Positions 41,714-43,634 of a DNA stretch of 43,634 bases are shown here, piece after piece (position 1 is the first letter of the stretch; the number at the start of each line of letters is the position of its first letter). The translations under genes and the position numbers were made by a program. Source of the stretch: Clostridiales bacterium (lineage in GTDB: Bacteria > Bacillota > Desulfotomaculia > Desulfotomaculales > VENG01); contig JADQBQ010000025.1 of assembly GCA_016278505.1 (NCBI GenBank), positions 1 through 43,634 of the forward strand, in the 5' to 3' direction. The notes beneath the pieces were generated by a model, which worked only from the letters and a program-made list of their open reading frames with translations, was not told where the DNA came from and did not search any database.

Positions 41714-41848
41714 TTATTCAAATATAGCTTCCGGCTTTGCCTTAACCGGAAGAAACGCCTTCTTTAAAATGCCACACTTTTTGCAACCGGGGGCTCAACC
41801 TAACTTTATCATGTGTTTGTTTATGAATTTTACCGCCGCCTCAAGCAT
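41714..41848 (-). pseudogene. 44-codon ORF with an in-frame TGA
   Basis: Starts ATG five bases after the arsR stop, with GGAGG at good distance. It reads MLEAAVKFINKHMIKLG, then TGA (41795-41797, codon 18), then APGCKKCGILKKAFLPVKAK to TAA at 41714. The PGCKKC after the TGA matches the active-site segment of the next gene. It is either a small gene with a nonsense mutation (Trp or Cys originally) or a candidate selenoprotein, since tRNA-Sec is present. A CTTCCGG/CCGGAAG hairpin lies 43-67 bases after the TGA, further than usual for a bacterial SECIS. No frameshift is needed. Confidence 0.5.
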
Positions 41849-41852
41849 TAAC

Positions 41853-42248
41853 TTATGCCTCCTGCTTAATTTTTACCGCATCTATTTTTCCTTCCTTACA
41901 TTGCGCCACTCCGCAATCTTCCTCCAACTCTTTAAAGCGCTGGTTTTCCCCGGTGAAAAGGGGCAGGCTTTCCAGATCTGCATGAAAGAATTCCAGTAAT
42001 TCCTTAAACTGTTCATCGAGATAATCAATTTTAAGGGCGTAAAAGGTGCGCTGGGCCTCCTTGCGCTCTGTTACCAGTCCGGCATGCTTCATTACTCGCA
42101 GGTGCTGGGATATCCTGGGTTGGCTCATTTGCAGCACTTTCTCCAGCTCACATACGTACATGGGTCTTACTGATAGAAGCTTTAGCATTCTTAACCTGGA
42201 TGGCTCGCCCAGGGCCTTGAATATCTTGACATAGTTATCGATACTCAT
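41853..42248 (-). CDS. ArsR/SmtB-family repressor
   Basis: 131 residues from the ATG at 42248, 8 bases after AGGAGG; a GTG three codons upstream overlaps the site. Winged helix: EPSRLRMLKLLSVRPMYVCELEKVLQMSQPRISQHLRVMKHAGLV. One Cys (YVCEL) is in the position of the usual metal-binding helix and more (CGVAQC) are near the C-terminus, so it may bind thiophilic metals differently from the first ArsR. It heads the arsR-thioredoxin-permease unit and sits behind a palindromic operator. Confidence 0.92.
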   Translation of the reverse strand: MSIDNYVKIFKALGEPSRLRMLKLLSVRPMYVCELEKVLQMSQPRISQHLRVMKHAGLVTERKEAQRTFYALKIDYLDEQFKELLEFFHADLESLPLFTGENQRFKELEEDCGVAQCKEGKIDAVKIKQEA

Positions 42249-42274
42249 TGTATCCACCTCCTTATTAGCTTTAA

Positions 42275-42311
42275 CTTATATAATAATATTATTATACACG
42301 GATATTGTCAA
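42275..42311 (-). promoter_or_regulatory. Promoter and palindromic operator of the second arsR
   Basis: Minus strand: TTGACA (42306-42311), 17 bases, TATTAT (42283-42288). The -10 lies inside a perfect 18-base palindrome TATAATAATATTATTATA (42279-42296). Fifteen bases (42275-42289) recur at 38584-38598. Confidence 0.75.
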
Positions 42312-42426
42312 TATTCACATCACAAAAATTATTAAATTATTGGCATTGATTTACTTTTATATTATAATTATATAACAATTTATTTATTAGCGAAAGTCCA
42401 AAATAAAAAAATAAGGAGGTATTACT

Positions 42427-42621
42427 ATTCAAGGCTGTGAACACTGCGGGCTGCGTGTCAACAGCAGGTGTTTTGTTACGGGCAGACAAGCAGAGCCGGA
42501 AAGTAACGATCTATTTAAAAAGTGTATTTATTTCATGCGGCCGTTATTTGAGGACGGAAAAACCATGGAACCGGAGAGATTATTACTTCTGGCGGAACAC
42601 GAGATAAAAAGGCGCAAGTGA
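42427..42621 (+). CDS. Small Cys-rich protein, 64 residues, ATT start or lost start
   Basis: AAGGAGGT (42413-42420) is followed 6 bases later by ATT, not ATG; an in-frame TAA lies just upstream and no ATG, GTG or TTG occurs for 36 codons. The frame reads QGCEHCGLRVNSRCFVTGRQ then a charged C-terminal helix (ERLLLLAEHEIKRRK). The Cys pattern suggests metal or cluster binding. Either ATT is used, as in infC, or an ATG was mutated. It precedes the Fe-S protein gene by 71 bases. Confidence 0.5.
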   Translation: MQGCEHCGLRVNSRCFVTGRQAEPESNDLFKKCIYFMRPLFEDGKTMEPERLLLLAEHEIKRRK

Positions 42622-42692
42622 AGGTTAATCTAACATCCGTGTGGTGTTGAGAGATTGAGTTAATGTCATGTAAATGCAAGGAGGTAAAACTA

Positions 42693-43220
42693 ATGTTTTT
42701 AAATGATATTGAGATTACGAGCGTAGCACCATGTATAGTGGTGCCCAATCGAATAAGATTCAGGGCCCGCTTTTCCGATGACATTACCGCTGTGTTGCCT
42801 TATCTTAATGCCGTCATAAAAAATGCAGTGTACAACCATGAAGGCAAAGTGCTTTCTATGACCAAAGACGAAAGATTAATCACACTTTACCCCCAGGAAG
42901 TAACAGTGGCTAAAGCACTGAGCGAAGATGATGCACATGAAACCTCTGCCTGGATAAAAGAGTTAATAAATAAAACATATGTTGACAGAGAAAACACAGA
43001 GCCCATTTATGAAAAGCGCTCCAGGCCCACTCCCCTGGTAATTTACGGCTGGCTGCCTCAAAAGACAGGCTGCCGCCGGTGCGGCGAACAAACCTGTTTG
43101 GCTTTTGCCGCACAGATGGTCAATGGTGGGAAAAAGCTAGAAGAATGCCCCGTTATATGGGAACCGGGGAATGAGGATCTATTGGAATCTTTGAAGGAAA
43201 TGGTGAGCGTACTTGTTTAG
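42693..43220 (+). CDS. Protein with AcsC-type Fe-S cluster motif
   Basis: 175 residues. Residues 1-105 are unrecognised (EITSVAPCIVVPNRIRFRARF). The C-terminal part, GWLPQKTGCRRCGEQTCLAF followed by AAQMVNGGKKLEECP, matches the four-Cys [4Fe-4S] domain found at the N-terminus of the corrinoid iron-sulfur protein large subunit AcsC and in stand-alone proteins of anaerobes. It could be an electron carrier or part of a corrinoid system. AAGGAGG precedes the ATG at 42693. A terminator follows. Confidence 0.82.
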   Translation: MFLNDIEITSVAPCIVVPNRIRFRARFSDDITAVLPYLNAVIKNAVYNHEGKVLSMTKDERLITLYPQEVTVAKALSEDDAHETSAWIKELINKTYVDRENTEPIYEKRSRPTPLVIYGWLPQKTGCRRCGEQTCLAFAAQMVNGGKKLEECPVIWEPGNEDLLESLKEMVSVLV

Positions 43221-43261
43221 GACAGTATAATATTCCTTGCATAGCATTTTTGTCGGAACAG

Positions 43262-43290
43262 GGAGCGGGCATTTTACCTGCTCCTTTTTT
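43262..43290 (+). terminator. Terminator after the Fe-S protein gene
   Basis: GGAGCGGG, loop CATTTTA, CCTGCTCC then six T. The remaining bases to 43425 hold no clear feature. Confidence 0.88.
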
Positions 43291-43425
43291 AAGTTCGGAA
43301 TTTGTTCGGACTCTGTTCACAACTTGATCAAAATTAGAGGGTAAAATAAATTTTAGTGACACATCTATTGTAACAATATTACAATTAATTTATAGTTATA
43401 AAATAATGAGCTTATGTAATAATCT

Positions 43426-43634
43426 ATGGGGCGCAGTATCCCCCTACTGGCAGCGGGCACTTTTACCTCGGTGGTGAAAAATACTTCTAAATTTACACGG
43501 GCCAGTTACATTATCCAAAGGGTAAGTGGTTTGGTGTTGATAGGCCTGGGATTTTATTTGTTATACAATACAATGATTCAACTGCTGAAACCGGGTATCA
43601 ACTCCCCTGGTTTCAGTAAATGTAAAAAAATCAC
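43426..43634 (+). pseudogene. C-terminal fragment of a CcdA-like membrane protein
   Basis: Reads GRSIPLLAAGTFTSVVKNTS and IIQRVSGLVLIGLGFYLLY, the last two helices of CcdA (thiol-disulfide transporter of cytochrome c biogenesis / DsbD core). Two in-frame TAA codons stand just before the first ATG and there is no ribosome site, so the N-terminal two-thirds are absent. The frame is still open at the window edge. CcdA is a usual partner of small thioredoxins like the one at 41455-41694. Confidence 0.7.

Overview
The window reads as a chromosomal segment of an anaerobic, low-to-mid GC Clostridia, most like the sulfate-reducing Peptococcaceae (Desulfotomaculum and relatives). This is an inference from gene content: Ni-CO dehydrogenase next to acetyl-CoA synthase, the [FeFe]-hydrogenase maturases HydEFG, Rex, a complete siroheme-dependent (Ahb) heme pathway, and a tRNA-Sec gene. 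No species can be assigned from the sequence alone.

Layout. (1) 1-3000, minus strand: cooC, then the CO dehydrogenase catalytic subunit, then the start of acsB, which runs off the left edge (Wood-Ljungdahl core). (2) 3-8.4 kb: a secreted or membrane-anchored alkaline-phosphatase-fold protein, a phasin-like coiled-coil protein, a MITE-like inverted repeat, tRNA-Leu, a ferredoxin, a four-tRNA operon (Pro-Glu-Tyr-Gln) with a near-consensus promoter, YjbQ, a SLOG/LOG-like protein and Rex. (3) 8.4-13.2 kb: TM1266-like regulator, hydF, hydE and hydG as one tight minus-strand operon, plus a stand-alone NuoE-like [2Fe-2S] protein. (4) 13.3-13.6 kb: a GC-rich structured repeat. (5) 13.6-24.8 kb: heme operon(s) on the minus strand, in transcription order prenyl synthase, siroheme dehydrogenase, hemA, hemC, cobA-hemD fusion, ahbC, hemB, ahbD, ahbA, ahbB, hemL. 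These give a complete route from glutamyl-tRNA through siroheme to heme b.

(6) 25.0-36.05 kb: an AT-rich genomic island of about 10.9 kb inserted at the 3' end of selC (tRNA-Sec). A 76-bp identical duplication marks attL and attR. The island carries a tyrosine integrase beside attL, a 998-aa primase / zinc-finger / four-Cys (XPD/DinG-like) helicase fusion, a PD-(D/E)xK protein with an HsdR-N fold, a coiled-coil protein of unknown role, a second tyrosine recombinase, an unknown protein behind a G10 tract, and a DUF262/DUF1524 (GmrSD-type) putative nuclease. Copies of a 7-bp motif (ACCAGTC/GACTGGT) sit inside both ends with mirror-image spacing (30 and 23 bp), probably recombinase or excisionase sites.

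(7) 36.05-43.6 kb: a metallophosphoesterase, then a metal/arsenic-response district with ArsR, a broken ACR3 arsenite pump, a broken tungsten-cofactor-type radical SAM maturase, a YraQ/DUF318 permease, a small thioredoxin, a second ArsR, an Fe-S protein and a CcdA fragment. It is conspicuously eroded. Four short or long frames in the last 8 kb contain a single in-frame TGA with a coherent continuation, two of them at positions where Trp is expected, and two of these also carry frameshifts. The two ArsR-linked promoters share an identical 15-bp AT-rich element.

No insertion sequence with a transposase, no CRISPR array and no rRNA were seen.
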